Assembly: GCA_003142575.1 (NCBI GenBank)
Contig: PLMS01000078.1
Coordinates: 1 to 37,121, forward strand
DNA: 37,121 nt
DNA from: Ignavibacteriota bacterium
Lineage (GTDB): Bacteria; Bacteroidota; Ignavibacteria; UBA10030
Direction of reading: 5' to 3'
The notes beneath the pieces are model-generated. The model had not been told where the DNA came from. It made no database searches and worked only from the letters and a program-made list of their open reading frames with translations. Numbering within the stretch: the first letter of the stretch is position 1; each line of letters opens with the position of its first letter. A program made the position numbers and the translations under genes. Below are positions 8,290-16,962 of this stretch, in pieces.

Positions 8290-9289
8290 TGTTTATCTCC
8301 TCCAACTTTTTCGTATCGTCCATCAACTCACGTTTATATTTTGGCAGCCGCTGGAGAATTTTCGATGCGATGATTCCTGTGATTGTTGCACATCCTGCAG
8401 CAAAGATCGATGTGCCGATGATAATGCCTATATTCGTCGAGCCAACTGCCGCCCGTACTGCCATCGCTGTTGCCGGAATCAAAATGAGCCCACCGGTATT
8501 AATAGCGAGAAACGTCACCATTGCGTTTGTCGCTGTGCCGATTTTCGGATTGAGCTTGTTCAATTCTTCCATTGCCTTCAAGCCGATCGGTGTTGCCGCA
8601 TTGCTCAACCCGAGCATATTCGCTGCGGTGTTCATAATAATGGCACCGATTGCAGGATGATCGGGCGGTACATCAGGAAATATACGTTTCGTAATCGGTG
8701 CAAGCAATCGCGTGAGCACTTTCACTAATCCGGCTTCTTCCGCTACTTTGATGAGACCAAGCCAGAGCGACATGACACCGATAAGTCCGATGGCAATTTC
8801 TACCGCGATGTTTGCAAAATCAATTGCGGCTTGTGTAATTGCTTTCAATTTCACAAATCGAATGGATTCCATTACAATGGTTGCTTTTGCCCAGCCATGA
8901 TCATCTGAAAATTCGATTCTTTCGACTTTCCCTGTCAGCTTATCACTCCCCGACGCTGATTTAGCCATATCCTTCCATAGCACTGGTGTTACTTCTGTGC
9001 AGGCGAAAATAAAGTTACCGGTTTTGTTTTGCAGTAATGAAAGTACAGCCGGTTGTTTCACTTCTTCAAGCTGCGATGAGGTTCCATAGAAATCGTTAAA
9101 CTGTTTTGCCGTGAGATAGAATTGTCCCTCGCATCTTGTTGCCGTTCCTGACGGTACCTGTGAAGAAATGAACATGACTTCCAACGGTGTGCCATTCCGG
9201 TAGGTATTTCGGACTTCGTCATTGATATCTTTGCCAACACCAACAACAAGCGCGATGACGATAAGGGAAAGCCAGATGTAATTCAGCAT
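8282..9289 (-). CDS. spmA: Spore maturation protein A homologue with a large loop insertion
   Basis: A 335-residue SpmA-family membrane protein, much longer than the roughly 200 residues of Bacillus SpmA. The N-terminal hydrophobic helix (about 1-20) and C-terminal Gate domain (about 155-315, with GLIGVMSLWLGLIKVAEEAGL, read as GVMSLWLGLIKVAEEAG, and AANMLGLSNAATPIGLKAM) are typical. Between them sits a soluble block of about 100-120 residues (about 25-145) with no membrane segment. Fused SpmAB proteins with an extended loop occur in Bacteroidota-type genomes; here the two halves are separate genes. AGGA precedes the ATG by six bases. Confidence 0.88.
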   Translation of the reverse strand: MLNYIWLSLIVIALVVGVGKDINDEVRNTYRNGTPLEVMFISSQVPSGTATRCEGQFYLTAKQFNDFYGTSSQLEEVKQPAVLSLLQNKTGNFIFACTEVTPVLWKDMAKSASGSDKLTGKVERIEFSDDHGWAKATIVMESIRFVKLKAITQAAIDFANIAVEIAIGLIGVMSLWLGLIKVAEEAGLVKVLTRLLAPITKRIFPDVPPDHPAIGAIIMNTAANMLGLSNAATPIGLKAMEELNKLNPKIGTATNAMVTFLAINTGGLILIPATAMAVRAAVGSTNIGIIIGTSIFAAGCATITGIIASKILQRLPKYKRELMDDTKKLEEINNG

Positions 9290-9412
9290 TACAAGTCCTA
9301 TCGTAATTAAAAACTTCCAGCAGATGCAACAAACTTGCCGTCAAATTATTCTTTTATACTGAGAAAACCAAGCGGAATATTGGGGAAGGAGGCACGAGTC
9401 ACATAATAAACT

Positions 9413-9447
9413 GAACCATACCTGCAGAACAACTACGAGTATGGTTC
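9413..9447 (-). terminator. Candidate terminator after the RND permease
   Basis: A nine-base-pair perfect stem (GAACCATAC at 9413-9421 and GTATGGTTC at 9439-9447) with a 17-base loop lies 57 bases after the RND permease stop. On the minus strand it is followed by AGTTTATTATG, only moderately T-rich. It is the only strong palindrome between the efflux module and spmA, hence a likely transcript end, but the long loop and weak T-tract lower confidence. Confidence 0.45.
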
Positions 9448-9503
9448 TTGAAATAAAGGGTTGTTATTTGATTCTATTCTGACTGTTCTGTCGAAAAAGA
9501 GCC

Positions 9504-12500
9504 TTATGAGTTTCTGCGTTTTTGTTTTGATGGCGTCTTGCCAACGTGTGGTTGTTCCGTATTTGCTTTGATCTGATCGGTTATCAGTGAGCCTTCAGTC
9601 TGAACTTCATCATTGCTCCGAATCTCTCGCTTAAACCGTTCCTCAAATATGGTATAGAGAATGGGAACAAAGAAGAGCGTCAACACGGTAGAGAATGTCA
9701 ATCCGCCGATGACAGCAATCGCCAACGGTGCTTGAGTTGACTCGCCACCCAACCCAATTGCCATGGGAATCAATCCGAGCACGGTTGCGAGCGATGTCAT
9801 AAGAATGGGTTTCAACCGCGTTTTGCCGCCGCGTATGACGGCTTCGTGTAATTCAAGGCCGCTTATGCGTAGATGATTGGTATAATCTACCAGAAGAATG
9901 CCGTTACTCACAACAATACCCACCATTACGATCACTCCCTGGAACGACGTGACCGAAAGCGTCGTGTGCGTAAGGAACAACATCCACAAGACACCGGCAA
10001 TGCCGAGCGGAACGGTGAACATTATAATAAACGGATCGAGGAACGATTGAAACTGTGATGCCATAACAACATATACCAAAATAATAGCTAGCAAGAATGC
10101 CAGGCCGAGATCGCTAAATGTTTTTTTCTGCTGCTCAACATTGCCGGTCTGTTTTATTTCAAATCCTTGCGGCACCTTCAATTTATCGAGTTTATCCTGA
10201 ATATCTTTCGAAACGCTGCCCAGGTCCCTTCCCACAGCATTTGCGGTCACCTCGACAAGACGCTGCTGATATTTTCTATCGATCTGCACAGGGCCGCTGA
10301 GTTTTTCAATCGTTGCTATATTTCCCAGCAATACTTGCTGCCCGTTTGCCGCTGTGATTGTTAATTGTTTTAAGTCTTCGATCTGGTTTCGGAAATCTTG
10401 ATCGAGCCGTACAAGAATATTATATTGATTGCCGGAGACCGGATCGGTATACAGCGACGCAACAGTTCCATTCATGCACGTATTGATTGTATTGGAAATG
10501 CCTGCAACATCAATTCCTAGTACACCTGCTTTGTCGCGGTCGATATTGATATGTAGTTCAGGCAAGTTGTCGTCTCGCGTAACTTGTACATCTGCTGCAC
10601 CAGGAGTTGAGCGAACAATTTGTGCGATCTCCTTTGCCAGTGCACTTCCGGACGAAAGGTCAAAACCGCGTATTTCAACATCAAGAGGAGCTGTGGAACC
10701 AAAATTTAATAGGGTACGCAATATACCGCTGGGAGTCACGAATACTTGTACACCTGGAAGATTTGCTAATTTGCGTCGAACATCGGCAGCAATTTCAAAC
10801 ATTGAGCGACTGCGTTCTTCTGGAGACACAAGGCCGATTTGAATATTGCCCGCATGGCTTCCAGAATTGCCTCCGCCCCCTATGCCTGAAGCGGTTTTTG
10901 TATTTGTGGTAATACCAACATCCGTAATAAGAACCTGTGTTTCAGGGATAGCCGAAAAAAGTATTTTTTCCATTTGCCGCGCCACCGAATCCGTTTCTTC
11001 ATACCGCGAACCGACGGGCAACTTAAATGCTATCCTAAATTTGCTTTCATCCTGATCAGGAAAAAATTCTGTTCCGATGAACGCATAAAGACCCAACGAC
11101 AGTGCTGAGAAAAGAACAATGCTGACGACGATCGTTTTCCGGTGCTGCATCGTCCATCGAAGGCATTTTTCATAGAACGATTCAATACTCTCAATCCTAT
11201 CGTGAAAATATACTCTCGTACGATCCGAGAATTTATTCGATATCCTGTCCAATTCTTTTTCCGGTGGAAGATATTTCAAGCACATCAGTGGTGTAACCGT
11301 TCGCGAGACAAAGAACGATCCAAACAGCGCCACGGCAATCGTTATCGTAAGAGGAATGAAGAGAAGCTTTGCAATGCCGCTTAGGAATACGACAGGTAAG
11401 AAGACAATAACCGTTGTCAGTGTAGAAATAAAGATCGGCGCGGCAACTTCCTTTGCTGCGCCTAAGGTCGCATCAAGGCGCGATTCGCCTTTCTTGCGCA
11501 TGTTATAATGGCGCGAGATCGCTTCCAGCTCGACAATAGAATCATCCACAAGCCTTCCGACCGCAAGTGCAAGTCCACCAAAGGTCATAATATTGAGTGT
11601 AATGTTTCCGAAGCGGAATAAAATAAATGTGATGAGTATGGACAGCGGAATAGCGACAAGGATAATTAACGTGCCGCGGATATTACGCAGAAAGATAATA
11701 ATGATGATCATTGCGAGAATGCCGCCGAGCATCGCCTCTCTCTGCAATCCGGAAATTGTTTGCCGTATATAAACAGATTGATCGAACGTGGCCGTCATTT
11801 TTACAGAGGAGGGGATGCCTGTCAACTTCGGTATCCCGCGCGTCACATTATCAACAACCTCAACGGTATTTGCGCTCGAAAGCTTCAGAATACGCATGAC
11901 GACGCCGGCTTTGCCATTGACACGCACAATTTCTGTTTGTTCCTGATAACTATCGTCAACAGAACCGATGTCTTTCAGTCGTATAGGAACGCCATTGGCC
12001 GTTTTCACAACAATATTTTCCATCGGCTTAACGACATTAAAGAGGCTTTCGGTCTTCAAGGTGTAATCGAACGGGCCTGTTTTGAGGTCGCCCGATGGAA
12101 TGATGAGATTCGAATTTGCGACAGCGGTTAAAACGGATTGCACGGGAATGCCCATCGCCTGAATTCTATTGCGGTCGAGTGTTACATGAATTTCCCGAAT
12201 TCTTCCGCCTGAAACAATAGCCGAAGCAACACCGTTGATATGTTCGATCTGCGGCTCAATAATATTGTACGCCAGATCATAGAGATCGCGCTGATCCATA
12301 TCGCCCTCAACAGCAACGACGCACACCGGAAGGCTCGTAATGTCAAACCGCAATACCGAAGGCTGTGAAACGCCCGTCGGCAATTGGTTGATGATGCGAT
12401 TGACCCGCTGCACACAATCCACAAGCCCGACATCGGTGTTCGCATCCCAATTGAAATATACGCTTACTTGCGAAATTCCTTCGCGCGTTGAAGACTGAAC

Positions 12501-12737
12501 GTAATTAACATCGTTAATGGAACTGACGCTTCTCTCAATGAGGCGCGTTACGCTCTGCTCCATATCGAGAGGGCCTGCGCCGGTATAATACGTCACTACT
12601 GTAACGACTGGAATTGTTAGATTCGGCAGCATATCGATAGGAAGCTGTGAGAACGAGACAAATCCTAATAAAACAATTGTGAGTGCAAAGAGAAACGTTG
12701 AGATTGGATAACGAAGTGCAAGTCTAGTAAGCCACAT
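9504..12737 (-). CDS. RND-family efflux permease (AcrB/MexB-like)
   Basis: Inner-membrane proton-driven pump subunit of a tripartite RND efflux system, 1077 residues, the normal size. TM1 is near residues 10-30, the first periplasmic porter block about 35-330, and TM2-TM6 follow (ISGLQREAMLGGILAMII leading into the membrane). The proton-relay aspartates appear as DD398-399 in RLVDDSIVELE, as in AcrB TM4. The second half repeats the layout, with a second porter block about 560-870 and membrane helices to about 1040, then a charged tail. Two acidic relay residues argue for hydrophobic/amphiphilic substrates or drugs rather than a classical HME metal pump, but that is inference. It starts 15 bases after the membrane-fusion-protein stop; no outer-membrane channel gene follows. 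Confidence 0.95.
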   Translation of the reverse strand: MWLTRLALRYPISTFLFALTIVLLGFVSFSQLPIDMLPNLTIPVVTVVTYYTGAGPLDMEQSVTRLIERSVSSINDVNYVQSSTREGISQVSVYFNWDANTDVGLVDCVQRVNRIINQLPTGVSQPSVLRFDITSLPVCVVAVEGDMDQRDLYDLAYNIIEPQIEHINGVASAIVSGGRIREIHVTLDRNRIQAMGIPVQSVLTAVANSNLIIPSGDLKTGPFDYTLKTESLFNVVKPMENIVVKTANGVPIRLKDIGSVDDSYQEQTEIVRVNGKAGVVMRILKLSSANTVEVVDNVTRGIPKLTGIPSSVKMTATFDQSVYIRQTISGLQREAMLGGILAMIIIIIFLRNIRGTLIILVAIPLSILITFILFRFGNITLNIMTFGGLALAVGRLVDDSIVELEAISRHYNMRKKGESRLDATLGAAKEVAAPIFISTLTTVIVFLPVVFLSGIAKLLFIPLTITIAVALFGSFFVSRTVTPLMCLKYLPPEKELDRISNKFSDRTRVYFHDRIESIESFYEKCLRWTMQHRKTIVVSIVLFSALSLGLYAFIGTEFFPDQDESKFRIAFKLPVGSRYEETDSVARQMEKILFSAIPETQVLITDVGITTNTKTASGIGGGGNSGSHAGNIQIGLVSPEERSRSMFEIAADVRRKLANLPGVQVFVTPSGILRTLLNFGSTAPLDVEIRGFDLSSGSALAKEIAQIVRSTPGAADVQVTRDDNLPELHINIDRDKAGVLGIDVAGISNTINTCMNGTVASLYTDPVSGNQYNILVRLDQDFRNQIEDLKQLTITAANGQQVLLGNIATIEKLSGPVQIDRKYQQRLVEVTANAVGRDLGSVSKDIQDKLDKLKVPQGFEIKQTGNVEQQKKTFSDLGLAFLLAIILVYVVMASQFQSFLDPFIIMFTVPLGIAGVLWMLFLTHTTLSVTSFQGVIVMVGIVVSNGILLVDYTNHLRISGLELHEAVIRGGKTRLKPILMTSLATVLGLIPMAIGLGGESTQAPLAIAVIGGLTFSTVLTLFFVPILYTIFEERFKREIRSNDEVQTEGSLITDQIKANTEQPHVGKTPSKQKRRNS

Positions 12738-12752
12738 AAATTATAAACCGTT

Positions 12753-13808
12753 TTATTGTTGAGTAGTAAGAGCCGTGCCTTCTTTAACAAATTGCTGACC
12801 CGTTGTTATAATGTCTTCATCACCGCTCAAACCTGTGAGAATTTCGGTATGCGAATTAGTTTCGTTGCCGATAGTAATTCGAATCTGATGTGCTTTCTTT
12901 CCATCCGAAATAAAGACGAAATATCCATTATCATCCTTTAATAAATCATCCGACGATAGTGTAAGAGCATCAGGCCGTTCACTGACAATAAACGAGATGG
13001 TTGCAAACATACCAGGTTTGATGATGCGGGAATGATTGGGAATGTCCACTTCAATCGGCATTGTGCGTGTCGTCAGATCGACGGCTTCACTGAAACGACT
13101 GACATATCCGATAAATTCTTGGTTCGGTAATGCATCCAGAGTCACTTTTGCCGTTCGCACGTGATACATTTGCGATAAATCTTTTTCCGGTACATATACA
13201 ATAATCTTCACGCTATCGAGGTACATCATTGTAAAAAGTGTTGAGGTACTCGCGCTGACCAGCGCGCCCGCATCTAAAAATCTTCTCGTGACAAAGCCGT
13301 TGAACGGGGCAACAATGTGTGCATAACTGAGATGCGTTGCTGCGGCATCATAATTTGCTTTTGCAACTTTCATTACCGCTTCGGCGTTATCAATATCCTG
13401 TTTTGCCGTAAGATTTCTTTCAAAAAGCTGCTTCGCACGTTCGAACAACAAAGATGCATTTTGGAACGTTGCATTGGTCTGTTGATATTGCTGGAATAAT
13501 TCCGTCGTATCGATCAAGGCGAGCATTTGATTGCTGTGAACGTACGTTCCCATTTCGACATAGTTGCGTTCCAAATTTCCGCTTACTTTCGAATAGATAG
13601 TCGCTTGCTGCAGGGGAAGAATATCACCGGTATATGTAAAGATTGTTCTCATTGTTTCTTTAAACGGTTTCTGGACCTTCACAAGCGCTATACCCTGCCG
13701 CCGGTCCATTGCCGACGATGTCAAGGCAATTCGCAACACCACAACGAGAAGAATTACAGCAATTATTCCGCCGCCGATAAAATATTTCTTTTTTGTTCCC
13801 ATAATCAT
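12753..13808 (-). CDS. RND membrane-fusion protein (HlyD/AcrA type)
   Basis: Periplasmic adaptor, 351 residues, linking the RND permease to an outer-membrane channel. The N-terminus is a single membrane anchor (KKKYFIGGGIIAVILLVVVL). Then come the first lipoyl half with LQQATIYSKVSGNLERNYVEM, read as NLERNYVEMGTYVHSNQ (about 83-99), a coiled-coil hairpin (about 110-155, with FERAKQLFERNLTAKQDIDNA), the second lipoyl half AHIVAPFNGFVTRRFLDAGALV, read as APFNGFVTRRFLDAG, and a beta-barrel region ending in GDEDIITTGQQFVKEGTAL. No lipobox cysteine is present. The start has two nearby ATGs and only a distant AGGA, so it is uncertain by two codons. It is followed by the permease and preceded by a decayed copy of its own 5' region. 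Confidence 0.93.
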   Translation of the reverse strand: MIMGTKKKYFIGGGIIAVILLVVVLRIALTSSAMDRRQGIALVKVQKPFKETMRTIFTYTGDILPLQQATIYSKVSGNLERNYVEMGTYVHSNQMLALIDTTELFQQYQQTNATFQNASLLFERAKQLFERNLTAKQDIDNAEAVMKVAKANYDAAATHLSYAHIVAPFNGFVTRRFLDAGALVSASTSTLFTMMYLDSVKIIVYVPEKDLSQMYHVRTAKVTLDALPNQEFIGYVSRFSEAVDLTTRTMPIEVDIPNHSRIIKPGMFATISFIVSERPDALTLSSDDLLKDDNGYFVFISDGKKAHQIRITIGNETNSHTEILTGLSGDEDIITTGQQFVKEGTALTTQQ

Positions 13809-13851
13809 TGATTTTTTTTAATCCTTTATATTTCTGATACGTTAAAAACCG

Positions 13852-14024
13852 TTATTGTTTTAATTGCAAGGAATCCACAGCATGAGAAACACTGTCCCGC
13901 TCGAACGTATGTACCCATCTCTACATAAATCCGTTCCAAGTTTTCACTGATTTTTTGAATAAATATTGGCTTGTTGGATAATCAAGACATTTCCAAACTT
14001 TATCTTGCATTCCGTTTCGAGACC
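13852..14024 (-). pseudogene. Decayed, frameshifted copy of a membrane-fusion-protein N-terminus
   Basis: The stretch upstream of the intact adaptor gene is not empty. Read on the minus strand it gives, across three frames, KFGNVLIIQQANIYSK, then KISENLERIYVEMGTYVRAGQ, seen as LERIYVEMGTYVRAGQ, then VSHAVDSLQLKQ and a stop. These line up in order with the intact neighbour's TYTGDILPLQQATIYSK, LERNYVEMGTYVHSNQ and MLALIDTTELFQQ. In the 16-residue block 12 positions are identical. The first frameshift falls at a run of six T (plus strand 13951-13956), the second near 13892. This is the relic of a partial duplication or of a former second pump operon; it cannot encode a working protein. Confidence 0.8.
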
Positions 14025-14056
14025 AATGTTCTTATGATATAATTTCATAAATTTTC

Positions 14057-14422
14057 TTATTTCTTTGCAGCATCATGCTCCCGTTTCTTTGCTTCCCGTT
14101 CATTCATTTCCTGAATCACAGCATCAAATAATTTATTTTGATTGGCGTCGAGAAACTTGCGTATTTCCATCTGGGTTGTATCGCGCATCGCAAACATCTG
14201 TTTTCGATATACATCCATCTGTTGCCGACGGATTTCGAGAAGAGAATCCACTTGTGTGATTTGGTGCTCATCGAGGCGCAATCGCTCCGCTAACATCTTT
14301 TGGAAATCACCAGGCGTGTGTTCTGGTTTCATAGAGACATGATCCTCTATGAACCATCCGCAGAATATTCCAAGAATAAAGCTGAGAAGAATAAATAAAA
14401 TTGTTTTTGTTTTTGGTTGCAT
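14057..14422 (-). CDS. Small periplasmic Spy/CnrX-like helical protein
   Basis: A 121-residue protein with an N-terminal membrane anchor or signal (about 5-25, TILFILLSFILGIFCGWFI) and an all-helical charged remainder. The segment ERLRLDEHQITQVDSLLE resembles the LTxxQ-type helices of Spy/CpxP and of the CnrX/periplasmic heavy-metal-sensor family, with later helices of R, Q, M and E. Such proteins act as periplasmic chaperones or sense metals and envelope stress. It sits 20 bases after the anti-sigma gene with GAGG before its ATG, and lies upstream of the efflux genes, which supports a sensor or stress-accessory role. Family assignment rests on pattern only; histidine-rich metal sites are not obvious. 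Confidence 0.65.
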   Translation of the reverse strand: MQPKTKTILFILLSFILGIFCGWFIEDHVSMKPEHTPGDFQKMLAERLRLDEHQITQVDSLLEIRRQQMDVYRKQMFAMRDTTQMEIRKFLDANQNKLFDAVIQEMNEREAKKREHDAAKK

Positions 14423-14441
14423 AATATACCTCGTTCAAACA

Positions 14442-14897
14442 TTACTTCGTCATAACTGCATACAATAGATCACTCTTCGAGAGATGGTCTTGTTGTAACA
14501 ACACGCGTGTCGAAACAGTATCGGTAGAATATCCGCTTAATAATTGATCCCCAGTGAAAGCAGAAGAACTACCGACAGAACTTGTAAACATGAATATCAC
14601 AAGAACAACAATCGCAAGCACGAAGAATGTATTGCGTGCTAACGGTTCAACGCCAAGCCATTCCTTCACCCGTTCATCTCGTCTTTCTACCGAGTGTGCC
14701 AAATGTGTCGCAAAGGCGTACGGAAGATCTACTTCACCAAGTGCTCGGATTTCTTCTCTTATTTTGTTTGCATGCTGGACAAATTCATGGCACTCGGTGC
14801 AAACTTTAATATGAGAAAGAACCGTTTCCTTGTCGGTCTCACTCACTTCGTCATCCAAATAGGATGATACGAGCAATTGCAATTCCTTATGGTTCAT
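14442..14897 (-). CDS. Zinc-finger (ZAS) anti-sigma factor, membrane-bound
   Basis: A 151-residue anti-sigma factor for the ECF sigma factor encoded just upstream. The N-terminal zf-HC2/ZAS domain carries LVSSYLDDEVS and the zinc motif H29-x3-C33-x2-C36 in SHIKVCTECHEF. A single membrane helix follows at about 90-106 (TFFVLAIVVLVIFMF), with a short periplasmic tail of about 45 residues, so the sensor part is small. The start codon overlaps the sigma stop (ATGA), the usual stoichiometric coupling of such pairs, with GAGGAA upstream. Signal detection could be by the tail itself or through the downstream Spy/CnrX-like protein. Confidence 0.88.
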   Translation of the reverse strand: MNHKELQLLVSSYLDDEVSETDKETVLSHIKVCTECHEFVQHANKIREEIRALGEVDLPYAFATHLAHSVERRDERVKEWLGVEPLARNTFFVLAIVVLVIFMFTSSVGSSSAFTGDQLLSGYSTDTVSTRVLLQQDHLSKSDLLYAVMTK

Positions 14898-15472
14898 GTT
14901 CGTTCCTCGAAATAATCACTCAAGAAATTCTTGAGTTCCATCCGTGCACGAAAAATGCGCGATTTTACCGCTTCCAAACGCAAGCCTAATGTTTCAGCAA
15001 TTTCATTATAAGACAAATCTTGATATTCCCGCAACACAAGAACTTCTCGATGTTCCGGTGTGAGCCGCTGCAATGCAGATTGAATCACCTGCCGCTTTTC
15101 CTCTATCAATACCGAATCAGATGCCATTGTATAATCCTTACTCTTCCGGCTCTTTTCTAAGGTGCCTTCAGTCAAATAATCCAATGACAACACCCGCCTG
15201 ATTTTCCGCTTCCTAATTTCATCAATGCACAGGTTCATTGTAATCCTATAAAGCCATGAAAAGAACGATGCGTCGAACTTAAACTTCGGCAGCGAACGAT
15301 AAACTCGAATAAACACTTCCTGAGCTATATCTTCCACGTCATCTCGTCCGCCCATAGTCACAAAAATCAGGTTTGCGACCTGGCGTTGATAGCGGCGCAC
15401 AAGCGATTCAAATGCCTGATGATCACCAGCCTGTATTGATCGAATAAGTGTGAAATCGTCAGTCACCGTCAT
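14894..15472 (-). CDS. ECF sigma factor (RpoE-like)
   Basis: An extracytoplasmic-function sigma factor of 192 residues. Region 2 lies at about 22-92 (FESLVRRYQRQV, DVEDIAQEVFIRVYRSLPKF, read as DIAQEVFIRVYRSL, and FFSWLYRITMNLCIDEIRKR, read as SWLYRITMNLCIDE). A linker follows, and region 4 is at about 130-185 with the helix-turn-helix LSYNEIAETLGLRLEAVKSRI. It should direct RNA polymerase to its own operon and other genes when released by the anti-sigma factor. It is the first gene of a five-gene module ending in an RND pump, so the pump is likely among its targets. The ATG has GAAG upstream; the mnmA terminator and a candidate housekeeping promoter lie just before it. Confidence 0.93.
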   Translation of the reverse strand: MTVTDDFTLIRSIQAGDHQAFESLVRRYQRQVANLIFVTMGGRDDVEDIAQEVFIRVYRSLPKFKFDASFFSWLYRITMNLCIDEIRKRKIRRVLSLDYLTEGTLEKSRKSKDYTMASDSVLIEEKRQVIQSALQRLTPEHREVLVLREYQDLSYNEIAETLGLRLEAVKSRIFRARMELKNFLSDYFEERT

Positions 15473-15500
15473 ATCAGCTTCTGCATAATAAACGCTTGAG

Positions 15501-15529
15501 GCATTAAATTGTTTCTAAATATAAGTCAA
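15501..15529 (-). promoter_or_regulatory. Candidate promoter of the sigma/efflux module
   Basis: On the minus strand TTGACT (15524-15529) is separated by 17 bases from TAATGC (15501-15506). The -35 box is nearly consensus for the housekeeping sigma factor and the spacing is ideal, but the -10 box is weak. It would start transcription about 20 bases before the sigma-factor ATG, directly after the mnmA terminator. No ECF-type AAC box was convincingly seen. Confidence 0.35.
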
Positions 15530-15541
15530 ATTTTATTGAAA

Positions 15542-15582
15542 TTAAAAATAAAGCCCAATCTCCATGCAACTTAGATTGGGCT
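15542..15582 (-). terminator. Intrinsic terminator of mnmA
   Basis: A perfect ten-base-pair stem, AGCCCAATCT (15552-15561) with AGATTGGGCT (15573-15582), and an 11-base loop lies 24 bases after the mnmA stop. On the minus strand it is followed by TTATTTTTAATTT. This is the clearest terminator in the window and separates mnmA from the sigma-factor operon. Confidence 0.85.
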
Positions 15583-15605
15583 GACGACAGTTTGGTTTCT
15601 TACAC

Positions 15606-16715
15606 TCAATCCATAACTTGCTCAATGACACCCCCGCACAATAGATCATCGCCATCGTACACAACTACGGATTGTCCAGGTGTGATTGCCCGCTTGGGTT
15701 GATCAAATGTCACTCGAATTTTTCTCGATTCTTCAAGTGAGACGAGCGCATCTGTTCCTTCATCCTTGTATCTAACTTTCGCTTGCACACGCAAACTTCC
15801 CTCAAGTCCGGCTATACCGCTCCAGTTTACTTGATCGGCAATAAGCGTTCGGTGATGAAGTTCAGCATCCGGTCCAATCCTGATGGTATTGGTCTGGCTT
15901 TCGATAGCGGTAACGTACATTTTCTGTTTATGTGCACCGATGTTCCTGCGTTGACCAATAGTGTAGAATGGATAGCCGTTGTGCTTCCCTACGACCTTTC
16001 CATTCTGCACAATATCACCGCCAGAAACTCGTTCCCGCAAATTAGGAATTCGTTCGTTTAAAAAACGTTCATACCGGTCATCGGGTACAAAACAGATTTC
16101 AAAACTTTCTTGTTTCCGTGCATTGATCAATCCGTACTGTTCAGCAAGAACTCTCACTTCTGGCTTTGTCAACTCGCCAAGCGGAAACATCGTCTTGCTC
16201 AACGAGTCCTGTGTTACTGCCCAGAGTGCATATGATTGATCTTTCTCAGTATACTTACCGCGCGAAAGAATATAACGACTGCTCTTTTCATTATATCGAA
16301 TACGGGCATAGTGTCCTGTTGCGATATACTGCGCTCCAAGCTCCTCTGCTTTTTTCAACAATGCACCCCACTTAATTTCCCTATTACAGACAACACATGG
16401 ATTGGGAGTCCGTCCTTTCATGTATTCGTCAATGAAATTCTTAATAACGACCTCATTGAATTCTTCACGATAATTCACAACGAAATGCGGAAATCCCAAT
16501 TTGTCAGCGACTGTGTGTGCATCAATAACAGCACTCTGATCGCAGCAATTTCCTTCATTCCTGATATTGCCGCCGACCTCCATATAGTCGTACGTCTTCA
16601 TCGTAATACCGATAACATTGTACCCTTGCTTTACTAACAGCGCCGCCGCTACCGAGGAATCCACTCCGCCACTCATGCCTACTGCAACTGTTATTTCTTT
16701 TTTGTCTGCATTCAT
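15606..16715 (-). CDS. mnmA: tRNA-uridine 2-sulfurtransferase MnmA
   Basis: MnmA adenylates and thiolates uridine 34 of tRNA for Lys, Glu and Gln at the 2-position in the cytoplasm, using sulfur relayed from a desulfurase. At 369 residues it is full length. The PP-loop ATP motif is GMSGGVDSS (13-21). The catalytic cysteines are C107 in TPNPCVVCN and C208 in SFEICFVPDD. Other family marks are ATGHYAR (about 132), KDQSYALW (about 158) and GQRRNIGAHK in the tRNA-binding central domain; the C-terminal beta-barrel ends with PGQSVVVYDGDDLLCGGVI, seen as AITPGQSVVVYDGD. It appears to be a single-gene transcript with its own terminator. Confidence 0.97.
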   Translation of the reverse strand: MNADKKEITVAVGMSGGVDSSVAAALLVKQGYNVIGITMKTYDYMEVGGNIRNEGNCCDQSAVIDAHTVADKLGFPHFVVNYREEFNEVVIKNFIDEYMKGRTPNPCVVCNREIKWGALLKKAEELGAQYIATGHYARIRYNEKSSRYILSRGKYTEKDQSYALWAVTQDSLSKTMFPLGELTKPEVRVLAEQYGLINARKQESFEICFVPDDRYERFLNERIPNLRERVSGGDIVQNGKVVGKHNGYPFYTIGQRRNIGAHKQKMYVTAIESQTNTIRIGPDAELHHRTLIADQVNWSGIAGLEGSLRVQAKVRYKDEGTDALVSLEESRKIRVTFDQPKRAITPGQSVVVYDGDDLLCGGVIEQVMD

Positions 16716-16943
16716 TTCTTTTTTAAGATACTAAACTATTTCTCTGCGTTCAAAAACGACAAATGGGCTGCAGTGCAATTCTACATTCCATTTGTTCAAC
16801 ATCGTCTTAGGTATAAAAGGTTTCAGAGAAGAAGACCCCTCAGGTTGGAAGGGAGTTGTCCTGCCCGCCAGTTTTAATGGCAGAACTCCTTCACAACTTG
16901 GACTAGGCTCTACAATACTCTGATTTTCACACTCACCTGTAGC

Positions 16944-16962
16944 GTCCGACACTCTGTCGGAC
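16944..16962. repeat. Palindrome with 8-bp stem and 3-base loop
   Basis: GTCCGACA and TGTCGGAC flank the trinucleotide CTC. The stem is perfect and G+C-rich but is not followed by a T-run on either strand, so it is not a plain terminator. It resembles REP-type intergenic palindromes. Confidence 0.6.

Noticed and set aside
8198-8728. 176-codon plus-strand frame across spmA and spmB
   Set aside because: Antisense shadow of two well-supported membrane genes; rich in C, H and R as expected from reversed hydrophobic codons.
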